From Scatophagus argus (lineage: Eukaryota > Chordata > Actinopteri > Scatophagidae): a stretch of 64,000 bases of DNA. Positions within the stretch are counted from its first letter, which is position 1. Each line of letters begins with the position of its first letter. The notes under the pieces were generated by a model that worked only from the letters and a program-made list of their open reading frames with translations, was not told the DNA's origin and did no database searches. The translations under genes were made by a program, and so were the position numbers. This document shows, piece by piece, positions 38,937 through 49,608 of this stretch. The stretch spans positions 3,361,715-3,425,714 of the forward strand of contig NC_058507.1 in assembly GCF_020382885.2 (NCBI RefSeq), in the 5' to 3' direction.

Positions 38937-40070
38937 ATGGATACCGATCGACCGACAAATGTCTCCTTTTTCGATTTTGTCGGAGGAGTTCAACTTCTCC
39001 AGCGGGATGAGACCAGGACCGCCATGCCTGTCATCCTGATCGGGATCTGCGTGTCCGGAGCGGTCGGGAATTTGCTCGTTTTGCTGATTTTCATCCGTGA
39101 CTTTAGAAACGGGAAGGGCTCTGAGGTGAAAGCGCTCCTCGCCTCTCTGGCCTCCACGGACTTGGTGATCCTGCTGCTGTGCGCCCCCGTGCGCGCCGTC
39201 ACCTACTACAAGCAGACCTGGACCCTGGGGAGTTTTGTCTGCAGCACCACGGACTGGTTCCAGCACTCGTGTGTGGTAGCAAAAACTTTAATTCTTGCAG
39301 TCACCACCAGAGCCAAACACACGTTGGTTCCCAGCACCGCCACGGGGCCCCTCTACAGCCCGACGTGGATTCACGGGGCCCTGGCGTTCATTTGGATTGT
39401 GTCCATGATGTTTCCGATTCCCCAGATGCTTTTTGCCTCTTTGATGCAGCAGGGCCCCGACACCATTTGCGTCTCTCAGATGCCAGCGTGCGCGTCTGAC
39501 TTCATGAGTTTGTTCTACAAGATTTATCCAACTGCAACCTTCGTGGCGCCGGTCATCTTCACACTTGGCTACTACACGAAAACGCTGCACTCTGCGGTGA
39601 ATCACGCGCCCAGCCCGCAGCACCAGAGCAAAGTTACCCTGGTTTTACTGTGTCTGAGCGGCGCCCTCGGGCTCATGCTGCTGCCAGAGTGGGGCACATT
39701 CACCTGGGTCAGGCTCGGGTACAACAAACCTCCTGTGGGTTTCACCATCTTCGCGCAGGTGCTCCTTTACGCGTGCAGCTCGCTCTCTCCGGTGATCCTG
39801 ATGACCATGTACGACGACGTGCGCCAGGGGTTGATCACCATCTGGTTCATCGCGACCTGCAGAGGCTCGAAGCAGCTCCCCAGCAACAAGTGTCCGAAAA
39901 CGGAGGGAAACGGAGCAGAAGTCGGAGCCAACGCCGTGGCCAACGCGGTCTCACCGGAGAAGGAGAAGACCTTCCCGGACGTGGAGCACTTTTGGACAGG
40001 GCGCAGGAATACGCACGTCGAGGAAGAGCAGGATCCGGTTCCGTGGGAGAGAGAGGAGAAAATGTTGTAG
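38937..40070 (+). CDS. gpr151: G-protein coupled receptor 151 (galanin receptor-like orphan)
   Basis: Single-exon class A GPCR of 377 aa; the human protein is 419 aa and also intronless. The ATG at 38937 was chosen over an upstream GTG; it gives a short N-terminus with an N-glycosylation site (NVS, 8-10), also present in human. Seven hydrophobic segments lie at about 29-53, 64-86, 100-124, 144-168, 196-217, 232-257 and 267-291. Landmarks: GN 44-45, Asp75, Cys102 with Cys178 for the disulfide, DWF 106-108, LPEW 249-252. The DRY motif is TTR (123-125) and NPxxY is SPVIL (284-288). The tail ends with FPDVEHFW and DPVPWE, nearly identical to human LPDVEQFW and DPIPWE, which makes the identity firm. 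Human GPR151 is known for expression in habenular neurons and has no agreed ligand. A poly(A) signal lies 360 bp downstream. Confidence 0.95.
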   Translation: MDTDRPTNVSFFDFVGGVQLLQRDETRTAMPVILIGICVSGAVGNLLVLLIFIRDFRNGKGSEVKALLASLASTDLVILLLCAPVRAVTYYKQTWTLGSFVCSTTDWFQHSCVVAKTLILAVTTRAKHTLVPSTATGPLYSPTWIHGALAFIWIVSMMFPIPQMLFASLMQQGPDTICVSQMPACASDFMSLFYKIYPTATFVAPVIFTLGYYTKTLHSAVNHAPSPQHQSKVTLVLLCLSGALGLMLLPEWGTFTWVRLGYNKPPVGFTIFAQVLLYACSSLSPVILMTMYDDVRQGLITIWFIATCRGSKQLPSNKCPKTEGNGAEVGANAVANAVSPEKEKTFPDVEHFWTGRRNTHVEEEQDPVPWEREEKML

Positions 40071-40429
40071 TGAATCAGATGTTTTTGTTTTGTTTTGGGT
40101 TTGTTTTTTAGCAGAAGCTTTCAACGTGTTCTCAGCTGGTTTCTAGCTTGTTTGACCCACAGTGCAGACCCTCGTTGAACGGCTGTAGCGGCCTGTTTGC
40201 TGTCGTGAGCTTGAGTAGACGTAAAACCAACTTGTACACTATCACGTTTCGATGTTACAACATGTTTCTACTGTATATTTTGAATATTTAGTTCTCGTCC
40301 GCAGTTTTGCTGCGCTGTCATGTAGGACGACACGTCCATCACAGGAGGTTTGTACAAATCTGTGGCCAATGTAAATATCCAGGACGCTGGAGCTTCAGAC
40401 AGGTTTGTTGTGATTGTGTACACGTGGAT

Positions 40430-40435
40430 AATAAA
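40430..40435 (+). terminator. poly(A) signal of gpr151
   Basis: AATAAA followed about 20 bp later by a GT tract (40454-40484), which is a textbook downstream element. The implied 3' UTR is about 380 nt. Confidence 0.7.
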
Positions 40436-40451
40436 ACATTCTCAGATATGG

Positions 40452-40453
<2 letters not shown>

Positions 40454-40484
<31 letters not shown>
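40454..40484. repeat. (GT)n microsatellite
   Basis: About 15 GT units, probably doubling as the GU-rich element of gpr151 3' end formation. Confidence 0.9.
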
Positions 40485-40485
<1 letters not shown>

Positions 40486-41190
40486 CCCAGTCCACCTTAA
40501 TCACGGATAAAATACAATTCGACCATCAAATCTCTCCATTTAATTCAGCCACAGATCATTTCTCCATATTAAATTCACAACTAATCCAGCTGCATGTTTC
40601 GGGTCATGTCAGGTCAGTCATGATGCTTCAGTGAAAGCTGCACTTTTGGCAGTGTGAGCCAGAAGAAGTGCAGCATGATGAGCACCAGGAACAGCCCGGT
40701 TCAGTAAGTGGACTTTATGGAGCAGGAGGTGGTTTGACTTTCAAACACATGACACAAGTCACAGAGTTCCTGCTAGCTTTTTAATATTTACCCCTGCAGT
40801 ATTCAAGACGCTTTCAGGGTATTTCTACACTGTGGAGGTACAACTAAGAGATGTAAGAGGAAGTACAAAAGCAATAGCATCAAAATCTACTTCACTCACA
40901 CTGAATGTTCCATTTCAGAGCAACATTTGAATGAAATCAGTGATGCTTTGACATCAACGTACTTAAATCTTGCAGCTGGTTAATCTGACGTGCTGCTGGG
41001 TTTTGTGTCATCTTTCCTGAAGGGATCAATAAAATCTTAATAATAAAACATCCTAATTCACTGTGCTTATTATGCTTAGTGTGATTAAACTTTAACACAC
41101 AAAGAAACTATAAGTGCAGTTTTTAAATAAAATGTTGTGGAGTACAAAGCACAACGTTTGACTGTGAAAGGTAAGGGGGACCTCAGCACC

Positions 41191-41242
41191 GTACTGAAGT
41201 GCAGTACTTGAGTACATGTACTCAGTTACTGTCCACCGCCTG
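41191..41242. mobile_element. ACTTGAGTA-family MITE end fragment
   Basis: GTACTGAAGTGCAGTACTTG...GTACTCAGTTACTGTCCACC, matching the right end of the element at 33674-33983. Confidence 0.5.
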
Positions 41243-42006
41243 TGTCAGCAGACATGGGGTCTTTTTAGGTGCTTATTGATGAAGCTGCCAGCAGTTTCAA
41301 CAGCTGGACGCTCCGTAAACAGATGATTAAATTATAACTAAATAACAAAAACATAATGTGCTTTAAACGATTTATTATAGGTTTTATATGCTGCTGAAGC
41401 TTTAGATGCTCATGTTAAAGGCAAATAAAAGTCAATAAAAGTTCAAGCAGAGCAACATAAATGTCATCATATAAATATCATCAAGGCACCGTGAAAACTT
41501 AAATGCACAACATGGGTTTGTTGTGTGAGCTAATTTTGATTTCTGGCACAGTAAAAACACTTAAATCACATTTTGTGTGATTAAAATGAGAAATCAAGAC
41601 TTGTTAGATGCGTCCTCCCCTTCCTCCTCCCCTTCCTCCTCCTCCTCCTCCTCCTCACACGACCTGCGTTAACAGTCTAACCTTTCAGCAGCCGTTGAAA
41701 GAAACCTGCTTTTAGTCGTCTGTGTGTTTACCAGTAAAGCAGCGGCCGCCTGTGGCTCCGACGCCCCAGCAGATTTGACATTTTAGTCTGCCTGAGTGAA
41801 AAGAAAGGTTACAGGTTGAAGGGGGGAAAAACAAGCCTCTAAAGCTCTTCAGCGTGATTGTGCTCCTGCACATAATTTATTCATTGACAATAGACTGTGT
41901 CTCCAAATGTCTGCCCTTGGGTCACTTGGTTTTTCATTTCATGAGTCACAGTATTTTTAGAGTTCTCCATCACCAGAGGATGCTGTACCGCATAAGACAC
42001 ATCATT

Positions 42007-42028
42007 CCCCCCCCCCCCCCCCCCCCCC
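42007..42028. repeat. poly(C) tract, 22 bases
   Basis: An uninterrupted C22 run; the minus strand is G22 and could fold into a G-quadruplex. Length is likely unstable, and assembly there should be treated with care. Confidence 0.95.
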
Positions 42029-42296
42029 GCCCCGGCCAGACAATCAAGGAGTCCATTCAGTGGGCAAATCTGCCAAATTAATTCCCCCCACATTTCTGTC
42101 CCGTATTTTTTTTTCTCTCCTACATCAATTAAACATTAAGACAATGTCCTGCTGACATCAATCCCCTCATAACCTTTCAGGGAATAAGAAATGTTGAATG
42201 TAAAAGTCAAGTCAATTTTAAGCATGGACTCGATATCACAAATGAGCCTCCAGGAACTTCTGCACAACTTACAACAGCCTCCGCACTGAACTGATG

Positions 42297-42321
42297 GAGA
42301 TAGATGGATAGATAGATGGAC

Positions 42322-42354
<33 letters not shown>
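42297..42354. repeat. (GATA)n microsatellite, LINE tail
   Basis: About 14 GATA-like units; the 3' terminal repeat of the adjoining LINE copy. Confidence 0.9.
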
Positions 42355-43200
42355 CTTGATCCATAGGGAAATTCAAGCATCCAGTAGCACAATACTGCAG
42401 TGTAGGTTAGTCAAAAAGTAAACAAACAAGGCGTAACTGTTAGTAGGAGAGATTTAGATGATAAAGCTATACTAATCATAAATAGACTAAACATATACTA
42501 AATAAACTAACATATGCTACATAGTAAAGTGCAAAGAAAGCAGGTCGACCAGACTGACTGTGTGTAATTAAAACAAGAGACTAAAAACCACAGTGTAAAC
42601 AGGCACCCAAAACATGAGTTATAAAGTGTGGTTGATTGTGCAAAACATATAAGATAAGGTGCAAAGTGGAATAAATGTCCTCAGGTTTTACACCTGATGT
42701 GACTCGGGCACAGACCGTCGCTGGGATCACGACCCCTTAATGGCCAGGGGGACAAACGAGTTCCTGAGTCTGTATGTGGAGCAGGTCAGAGACAGCAGCC
42801 TGGTGCTGAACACACTCCTCTGGACAGGATCTTATCCAGGGTGTGAGTCCAGCTCTGTGCCCACCACAGATCCTGCCCTCCGCACCAGTCTGTCCAGCCA
42901 TGTTGCGTCCCTCTTCTTGATGCTGCCTCCCCAGCTCACCACAGCATACAAGAGGACACTGGCCTTCACAGTCTGCTAGAACATCAGCAGCAGTTTTTTG
43001 CAGATGTTAAAGGACTCCAGCTTCCTCAGGAAATACAGACGACTCTGTGTTTTCCTGTGGATGGTGTCCGTGTTCACTGACCAGTCCAGTCTGTCGTCCA
43101 GCTGCAGACCCAGGTACTTGTAGGTCTTGACCAAGTCAACCACCGTCTCCTTGGTTTTGGAATTAAATGCAATGTAGAGCAGCCAGTTAGCAGCCACCTA
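42297..43200 (-). mobile_element. 5'-truncated, frameshifted LINE (Rex1/Babar-like)
   Basis: Minus-strand copy of a non-LTR retrotransposon. The coding remnant (43197 down to about 42740) reads LVKTYKYLGLQLDDRLDWS, RLYFLRKLESFN and, after a frame change near 42975, SVLLYAVVSWGGSIKKRDA and LDRLVRRAGSVVG, the C-terminal end typical of Rex1-type reverse transcriptase proteins. The 3' UTR follows, and the 3' end (near 42360) reads GGATCAAGTATC then a (TATC)n tail, as in Rex1 elements. Everything upstream of the reverse transcriptase C-terminus is missing, so it is dead. The plus-strand frame at 42740-42979 is only the antisense shadow. Confidence 0.8.
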
Positions 43201-43263
43201 ATGTGCATTTTGGGATTGTGGGAGGAAGCCGGAGAAACCGGAGAAAACTCATGCAGACACAGA

Positions 43264-43318
43264 ATAAAAATAAATAAATAAATTTATAATAATAATGATA
43301 ATGATAATAAATAAACAA
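43264..43318. repeat. AT-rich (AATA)n/(ATAATA)n simple repeat
   Basis: Imperfect AAAT, AAT and GATAAT units. Confidence 0.8.
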
Positions 43319-43577
43319 ATTTTTAAAAAATTCGTCCAGCGGACCCAGGCCGGGACCCTGCCCGCTGCTCCGATGTGCTCTTGATTTAAATTAAGACTCA
43401 GTGAAAATATGCTGCCGTGTGTGTGACTGAAACGCATTTATCTTTGCTTTCTCCACTGCTGCTTGTGTCCTGCCTGTAACCCCCGATGGTGTCGTATATG
43501 CCTGAACGATCCAGGACCTGGATCAGAGGCGCTTACAGTTCAGGCAGACATAACCTTCATGCACTTAGCAGAGGATC

Positions 43578-43596
43578 GGGGGTGGGGGGGGTCGGG
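43578..43596 (+). other. potential G-quadruplex
   Basis: G5-T-G8-TC-G3 on the plus strand gives at least four runs of three Gs with short loops. Confidence 0.45.
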
Positions 43597-43984
43597 ACAC
43601 TTTGTCATGACCCAGAAGTGGCTCCTGGCTGACTCGTCATCCCTCGGTGTTTGAATGAAAAGAAAGCAGCCGCCACACCCCCTCCACTATCTCTGTTAAA
43701 GGAACAGTCTGCAGTGATAATGTTCTCAGACATACAGAATGGGGGTAAAATCCATCATCTCGGTGTCACAGTAGTGAAGCCTGTTATGCAATGTTGCCTA
43801 ATGCAGTCACAATTCTCTGTCACTTTAATGTAACGCTGGCATAAAAGAACTCAAACTGCCTTCAGGGGGATTTAGTCCCATTTGTAGCGCTGAGTCCATG
43901 GTTACGGCCTTGACGTACCCATGGTGAACAGGGTTGGGTTCTCAGAGTTAAACTTTCTCAGCTACACCAAACTATAATGGTGGA

Positions 43985-44240
43985 CTGCAACTACTGTAAG
44001 TACATTTACTCAAGTACTGGACTGAAGTATGAATTTGTGGTACTTCACTTGAGTATTTTCTTTTCCAACGGCTCTCTAAGTCACCACACTTATTTTGACA
44101 GCTTTAGTTTCCTTGCAGTTTGAATTTTTTTGCAGACAAAACATCTGGAGAGCTCATAAACTATGATCACAGAGGACATTTTACTGGGCAGGACTTTTAC
44201 TCGACGCACAGTGAGTATTAGTACTTCTGCTTAGGAGCTG
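43985..44240. mobile_element. degenerate ACTTGAGTA-family MITE
   Basis: Contains GTAAGTACATTTACTCAAGT, TACTTCACTTGAGTATTTTC and TTTTGACAGCTTTAGTTTCC in the family order; ends near GAGTATTAGTACTTCTGCT. Confidence 0.5.
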
Positions 44241-44927
44241 AATATTTCCACCAAATTGAAGCTGAAACATTTGTGTTGCCCTACATGAGATTGTTGCTTG
44301 TCGGTGGGCTGTGGATTTAACGCTAAAGGCTTCTGAAAAGAGTGCAGTCCCGCTCTTTTATTGAGATGTACATGGTGTTTCTCCTCGTCACTCAGCCGTG
44401 ATGGATGCTTCCTGCCGCCTCAGGCTCTCGCTGTGACTTCATTTGTATCCTGCTTCCTACTAAGGAGGCTTTGCCCTGCGAGATATGGAGGGTTTGAAGC
44501 AGACTCGAGTCAGTCAGGACCCACTATTAGATTTAGCAGTTGTTCTGAGCTGCGTGGAGGGTGACAGGGTTGGGATCTGGTTTGGTGTGTGGTTCATCCG
44601 CTGTGCTCACTGTGTCGCTGTAAAAGCCCGGCCCCATCTGCTGTTTTATCAGGCCAAATCCAATCATTTAAGGTTTCTACTCGGCGTCAGGTGTGGATTA
44701 GTGTGTCAGGTGATTCGGCAGCCTTTTTAGGTGTTTTTAATCACAGACAGGTTTCCTGCTCCACGCAGCCGACTCAGCACAATAGAGATTCAGCTTGTAT
44801 GCAGTTTGCTTTTCTAAACTGGCCTCCATTTGCTACATTTGCCTCCCGGGAAAAGTCCTGTTGCAGTGGCATGCTTTATATTTCGAGTTCAGTTGAGCAG
44901 TAATGGCCTGAACAGAATAGGACAAGA

Positions 44928-44941
44928 GCGCCACCTACATG
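44928..44941 (-). promoter_or_regulatory. weak CTCF-like motif
   Basis: Minus-strand CATGTAGGTGGCGC matches 12 of 14 core positions. Confidence 0.25.
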
Positions 44942-45791
44942 CAGAAACAACGAAATAAAGATGACACAAACTGGTTCAACCCACGAGGTCTGACTGACAC
45001 TCTGGGACATCACCTGAAATTATTTGGAGATGTGAAGTTGAAAACAAAGACATCGTACTCCAATAATTTAGTTGTTAAAAGTTAAAAGAACGATTTACCT
45101 GACAAAACTGGCGCATCAGACTCAAAAGCCTCTCAGTCCAGCATCTTTTTGTTTGACCCTCCCTGCCTGCTAAACACAGAAACTCAAAACTTCAAATCCC
45201 CGTTTTGTAATGCAGTGGACACAAAACAAAGAGAGTAATTTCTCCAGACTGGACAAGTCTGCTGCAGGTGGGACACTCAACAGTTATGTTGAGTTAAAAT
45301 AATCTGATTCATGAAAAAACAATAACCAAAAAGAGTGTTTCCCATTGGTCACTTTGGCCCCAAACTGTTCAAACAGTCAAACAGCAGCTGGCAGCATTTG
45401 AACTCATCAGCTGACGAGTTTTAATTCCCTCTTTCGATCATAAATCCATGAGAAACGTGGTTTTACTTGAGGCAGTGCATTTAATAATGTAATCAAATAT
45501 TAAGCGATTACAGACATGTTTACAGGATAAACCGCATATAATCAGACAATATCTTTACATTCAAACAGTGCAGTCAAACATCTTTAATCCCCGTTTACTG
45601 AAATATAATGAACCAGCATCCCGCCTGATGCCATTAACCTTCCCATAATCCCCCAGATAATGTTGTTAACTTACATCACCGGATGCATGCTCATTTCATT
45701 TTCAGTGTTTTGTTCTGTTATTTTTAAATGCGTGCCGTGTACGGCCGCACAGTCACGTCCAGTCGACTCCCTCTGAGTGAGTGAGTGAGTG

Positions 45792-45805
45792 GCGCCCCCT
45801 TCTGG
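45792..45805 (-). promoter_or_regulatory. CTCF-like motif
   Basis: Minus-strand CCAGAAGGGGGCGC matches 13 of 14 core positions. It is one of the best-looking sites in the window and lies about 1.6 kb upstream of the mavs promoter. Confidence 0.45.
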
Positions 45806-45849
45806 TCTGACTTGACTCAGTCCTCCTCTGCTGCTGTCAAATTCTGTGA

Positions 45850-46075
45850 CACCCATAATTTAAAGTCATGTAACTGTTGTGTTCTTATTACTCAGCTACA
45901 GCTAATGACCTGTTGTGCTATGCTTTTATACATCTTCCCTTGTTACTATTGGAAGGTCTTCAAAAATACGTCAGTAACTGGGCTCATACTGGGACCGGGG
46001 AAACTAATTTCGTTCCACTCATGTTTTACGTGTGTGAAATGACAATAAAGCTCCTTGAATCCTTGAATCCTTAAT
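45850..46075 (+). mobile_element. LINE 3' end fragment with (CCTTGAATC)n tail
   Basis: The segment GGGGAAACTAATTTCGTTCC...GAAATGACAATAAAG ending CCTTGAATCCTTGAATCCTT is the 3' terminus of a teleost non-LTR element. Coding sequence is absent and the left limit is approximate. Confidence 0.6.
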
Positions 46076-46789
46076 AATGGTCAAGCAAAACAAAATAACA
46101 TTTAGAGAAACAAAACAAGCGATTCAGAGATCTGGAATAAGGTTGGTAATTTAGCAGACTTCAGCACCATGCAATCTAATCCAGTACAACAATGAACCGC
46201 AAACAGGGGCAGGAAACATTATCATTCAGTCAAGGCTGGATTATCAGGCCTTCAAAGCAGGCTACTGAGGGCCACTTAGTTTGTTTAATGTGATTTACTA
46301 CAAATTTGTTTGCACCCTTACAGGTGAATACACTGAAAGTAGGTCATCCATTTTTACTGAGTCTTGAGTCTCTGTCTTCTGCAGCTCAGGGCCCTGTGTC
46401 GAAACATCCCTGTAAAAACCTTTTGTCAGTTTATACTGTGCCTGCTGTGGGAGGTGAGTACACCTGGAACACCACAGTGACACAGCTCCATGTCTTAAAC
46501 TTCCCGAGGCTTGTGCTGAAGGACTATTACATTGGATTGCAGAATAATTCACAAGAGTTGATGCTGTTGTGTGGCAGTTTTCACGGCTTAAAAAGGCAGC
46601 TCTGGCGGGTTGTGTGCAGATGGAAGTATGGATTAAGGATGAGGTTAAGTATAAACTTAAAGAAAAATATCACAGCTGCAGTTGCTTATAGTTGTTGCAC
46701 ACAGATTAGCGATGATTAAATGCAGATTAGTATGTTTGAAATCTGTGCTGCTTTCTAAAATACACAATATACAGCCTATAAACAGGGCA

Positions 46790-47170
46790 TTAAATATATT
46801 TACTAAAGCACCGTACATAAGTAAAAGTCTGAGATACTTGTACTTGAGTATTTTGTTGTCATGCTACTTTATACAGCTGCTCCACTACATTTCTCCAGTT
46901 ACTAGTTGTAATTTTAGCTCATCAGTTTATAAAATTTGATAGATTCTCAACCACCCAAAAAAGTAATCAGAGTAAAGGCCTCTGAGAGCGTTTTCCCTGA
47001 CTGCTGGATAACATTGAACTATTAGTGCTGATGTGTCAGTGTGTAAACAGCATTTTACTCATACAGTGGGTCAGCGGGGAGCTATTTTTTTTACTGCTTT
47101 GTATACTGTAAGGTATTTTTAATACATAAAAATGAAGTGACATGAAAATGACATTTTGTATATAAAAGTG
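46790..47170. mobile_element. degenerate ACTTGAGTA-family MITE
   Basis: GTACATAAGTAAAAGTCTGA, ATACTTGTACTTGAGTATTT and GCTCCACTACATTTC follow the family order; limits approximate. Confidence 0.5.
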
Positions 47171-47399
47171 TTAAATTTGTACAGTAGACTGCTTGAGTAA
47201 TTATAGGCCTACTTGTTTATTTCACGCATAAAGAGTACAGTTAGTCCCCTCCCCTCTCTGTCTCTGTCCATGTGAAGGGATTAGGATCAGGGATTAGAGA
47301 CAGATGTAAACCAGAAGTCGAGATCCAATCCAATTCCGTTGCCATCACAGCAGAGGAAATGTCACGGTGAGGGTCAAGATTAAGAATGTCCCGCCTTCT

Positions 47400-47592
47400 T
47401 TAAGAGCCTAGGATCGTTCCTATTGGTTCTCTGTTTGAATGACGGCGCTGCCGTCCAATGGGAACAGAGAACGGGGACCTCCGAGGGCACAGCTGCGCAG
47501 ATGTGTGTGAAGAAGATAGCGCAGGTTTTAGTGAGAGCAGGAGTAGCGTTTCAGAGGGAGGCACGAACTGCTGAGGCACCAAATCACGAAAG
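47400..47592 (+). promoter_or_regulatory. mavs promoter and probable non-coding exon 1
   Basis: Two CCAAT boxes in opposite orientation (ATTGG at 47423-47427, CCAAT near 47455) precede GC-rich sequence ending in a good donor, AAAG|GTGAGC, with the last exon base at 47592. Because the coding ATG sits exactly at an acceptor (49609), an upstream non-coding exon is required, and this is the best candidate. The transcription start cannot be fixed from sequence. Confidence 0.5.
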
Positions 47593-48410
47593 GTGAGCCC
47601 TGCGTTAAGTGACCGGACGTTAAACAAACCTAAAATATCTGTACACAGAATTGGTGTTTCATCGAATAGTTTAGTCTCCGGTAGCCTGTCAACTTCGGAA
47701 ACAGCGGTGACATTAGCTTGTCGTTTACAGAGTGCCGCTAACACAACTTTTACCTGCTAATTTCCGTCCGTTGAGCTAATGGGATTATTTTCACGGCATA
47801 TTTCAGTAATTTACAGGCGGGTGTCAGCCTCCTTAATCAGCTGTTTTACTCACAAAAAGACATTAAATTCAATAAATCGTAGGCAGGTATCATTATTTAT
47901 CCTTGTTTTTGCTTGTATGTACGATATGTATTTCAATATCGCACAGGTTTCCGTTGGTACTTTTTGCATATGAGCAGCTTTTGTCAATTAATTCCAACCT
48001 TATTAGTCAGCAGTTTTTTCTTTTAAATGGCACATGATAAAGTATTTCCTCATGCCTGCGTGTAAGTCTGTCTACCTGTACTCTCTCTTGTTGTCAGCGC
48101 TTACAAACTTGTCATTGCCAAGTCTTAGTTGTGAGACTTGCTGTGCTTGAAATCCTGGACGGTCAAGGAGACCGGCGAGAAAAGGACAGTCACGACCTGG
48201 CGGTTTAGAGGTCATTCATTTGGCTCACTTCTGCATAATCCAACCTTGACTCAAGGTCCTTTATTCCTCTCTCTCACACCACCTTCCTTGTCTTGTTAAT
48301 CTGCGATCTGTCGTCACTTTACACTTACATGCATGCTTGAAAATCATAAACACAAACTTCCTTTATTCCTATTAAGGCCTGAACACGACGCTTTATGTCT
48401 TCCTGACACT

Positions 48411-48435
48411 GTGTGTGTGTGTGTGTGTGTGTGTG
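48411..48435. repeat. (GT)n microsatellite
   Basis: About 12 GT units in mavs intron 1. Confidence 0.9.
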
Positions 48436-48943
48436 AGGTAAACCATGGCCCCCGATTGCTGATCATACAAGGAGGAAGACTTTGCTCTTTGGTTGCTGCC
48501 TGACATTTAATCCACCGTCAGACGTTTACACTGAACTTTAACGTGCTGCTCCATTTGACGTCAGGTTATCTTGTTTAAATGTCCCACCTGACTGAACCTG
48601 ACAACAGATTACTCCAGCTGACTGTTTAGGTACAAACAAAGTGAAGGTTTTAAGGTGTATAAAAATAAATAAATGTGCTCATGTTTTCTGTTTGACCCTG
48701 AAAAGCCGCAGGAGTGCGTGGGTGTGTTTTTGGTGTAGGACGTCTGAGGTTTTCATGCTGCACATTTCACAGGTTCAGATATTAACCCGGAGTCTGGAGG
48801 CGATTAATCAGTGACCAGTCGGTGCCTTTCAACTCTCTTCGTGCTCCAAACAGCTGAAACCGTGAAATGTTGGAACGTCGTCCTCCTCCTTGAAAAAGGA
48901 AAGAGCAGTTAGGGAGTTTCACAGAGCTGCAGGCAGTTCGAGC

Positions 48944-48964
48944 TTCACTTTCACTTTCAGTTTC
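48944..48964 (-). promoter_or_regulatory. IRF-binding / ISRE-like element in mavs intron 1
   Basis: On the minus strand three tandem GAAANN units (GAAACT, GAAAGT, GAAAGT) are followed by GAA, giving overlapping AAGTGA hexamers, the classical IRF1/IRF3/IRF7-responsive repeat. It lies about 650 bp before the first coding exon of mavs. The site is clear by eye; its activity is inferred. Confidence 0.65.
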
Positions 48965-49608
48965 ATTGAACAAAAAGCCCCAAAACGTGTTTCCGATAAC
49001 TGCAGACAGCAAAGATCAGATTTCTTGATTGTGCTTTCGGGTACTTTCACATTTCACATGTAGTGAAAGGAAGGCGTTAGAAGTTGGTAATGTGACCAGA
49101 GAATCTTGCCAACCAACTACTGAAGGCTGTGAAATTACGCAGAACAAATCTGGCATGGATATCAAGAGTAAAAAATATTGCATTTTGGACTTACTGTGCA
49201 TATCTCTGTCTTATCATCTGAATCTTATCAGCATGTCAGTAATGTGGACATAACCCAACAAAAACATTTAAAGATTGGATTGACAGGATTTTGCCTGTTG
49301 AGAAATGAATGACTGTACCTCTGTGCGGAATGTTTAATATTTATTAAAGTGCACTTTTTGTTAAAGGTGCACAGGATTTGCTCGTGTTTTATTTATGTAA
49401 GATACTTTATTATTTCTTTTGGTGTTCCAATTCCAGTGTCTAAATATTAAGAGTAAAAGGTTTATCGCTGTTAGAAAGCTTGTTCTTCTGTTGTTACGCT
49501 GCTATGTTACCAGCTCAGTGGCATAAAATGGTAATAATATCGCTCAGCTGTGTCTCCTGGAGAATATTTCGCCTCGTCTTTACTTTTGTCCACTTTCTCG
49601 CTTCACAG

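Larger units (their letters stand above)
40486..47399. other. repeat-rich spacer between gpr151 and mavs
   Basis: No host gene recognised. It contains a dead LINE (42297-43200), a LINE tail (about 45850-46075), ACTTGAGTA-type MITE fragments, a poly(C) run, a G-rich tract and a CTCF-like motif. The longest open frame (46306-46719) has no recognisable homology and overlaps no other signal. Confidence 0.65.

Noticed and set aside
38787-39266. 159-codon minus-strand frame opposite gpr151
   Set aside because: Antisense shadow of a GC-rich receptor exon; its composition (G/Q/D/E-rich) mirrors the sense codons.
39179-40111. Plus-strand frames at 39179-39499 and 39650-40111
   Set aside because: Out-of-frame readings of gpr151; the real frame matches GPR151 from start to stop.
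42740-42979. 79-codon plus-strand frame
   Set aside because: Exact antisense of the LINE reverse-transcriptase remnant, which makes sense on the minus strand.
46306-46719. 137-codon plus-strand frame in the gpr151-mavs spacer
   Set aside because: No recognisable domain, signal or splice context; it starts at a non-ATG codon and sits in repeat-rich DNA.
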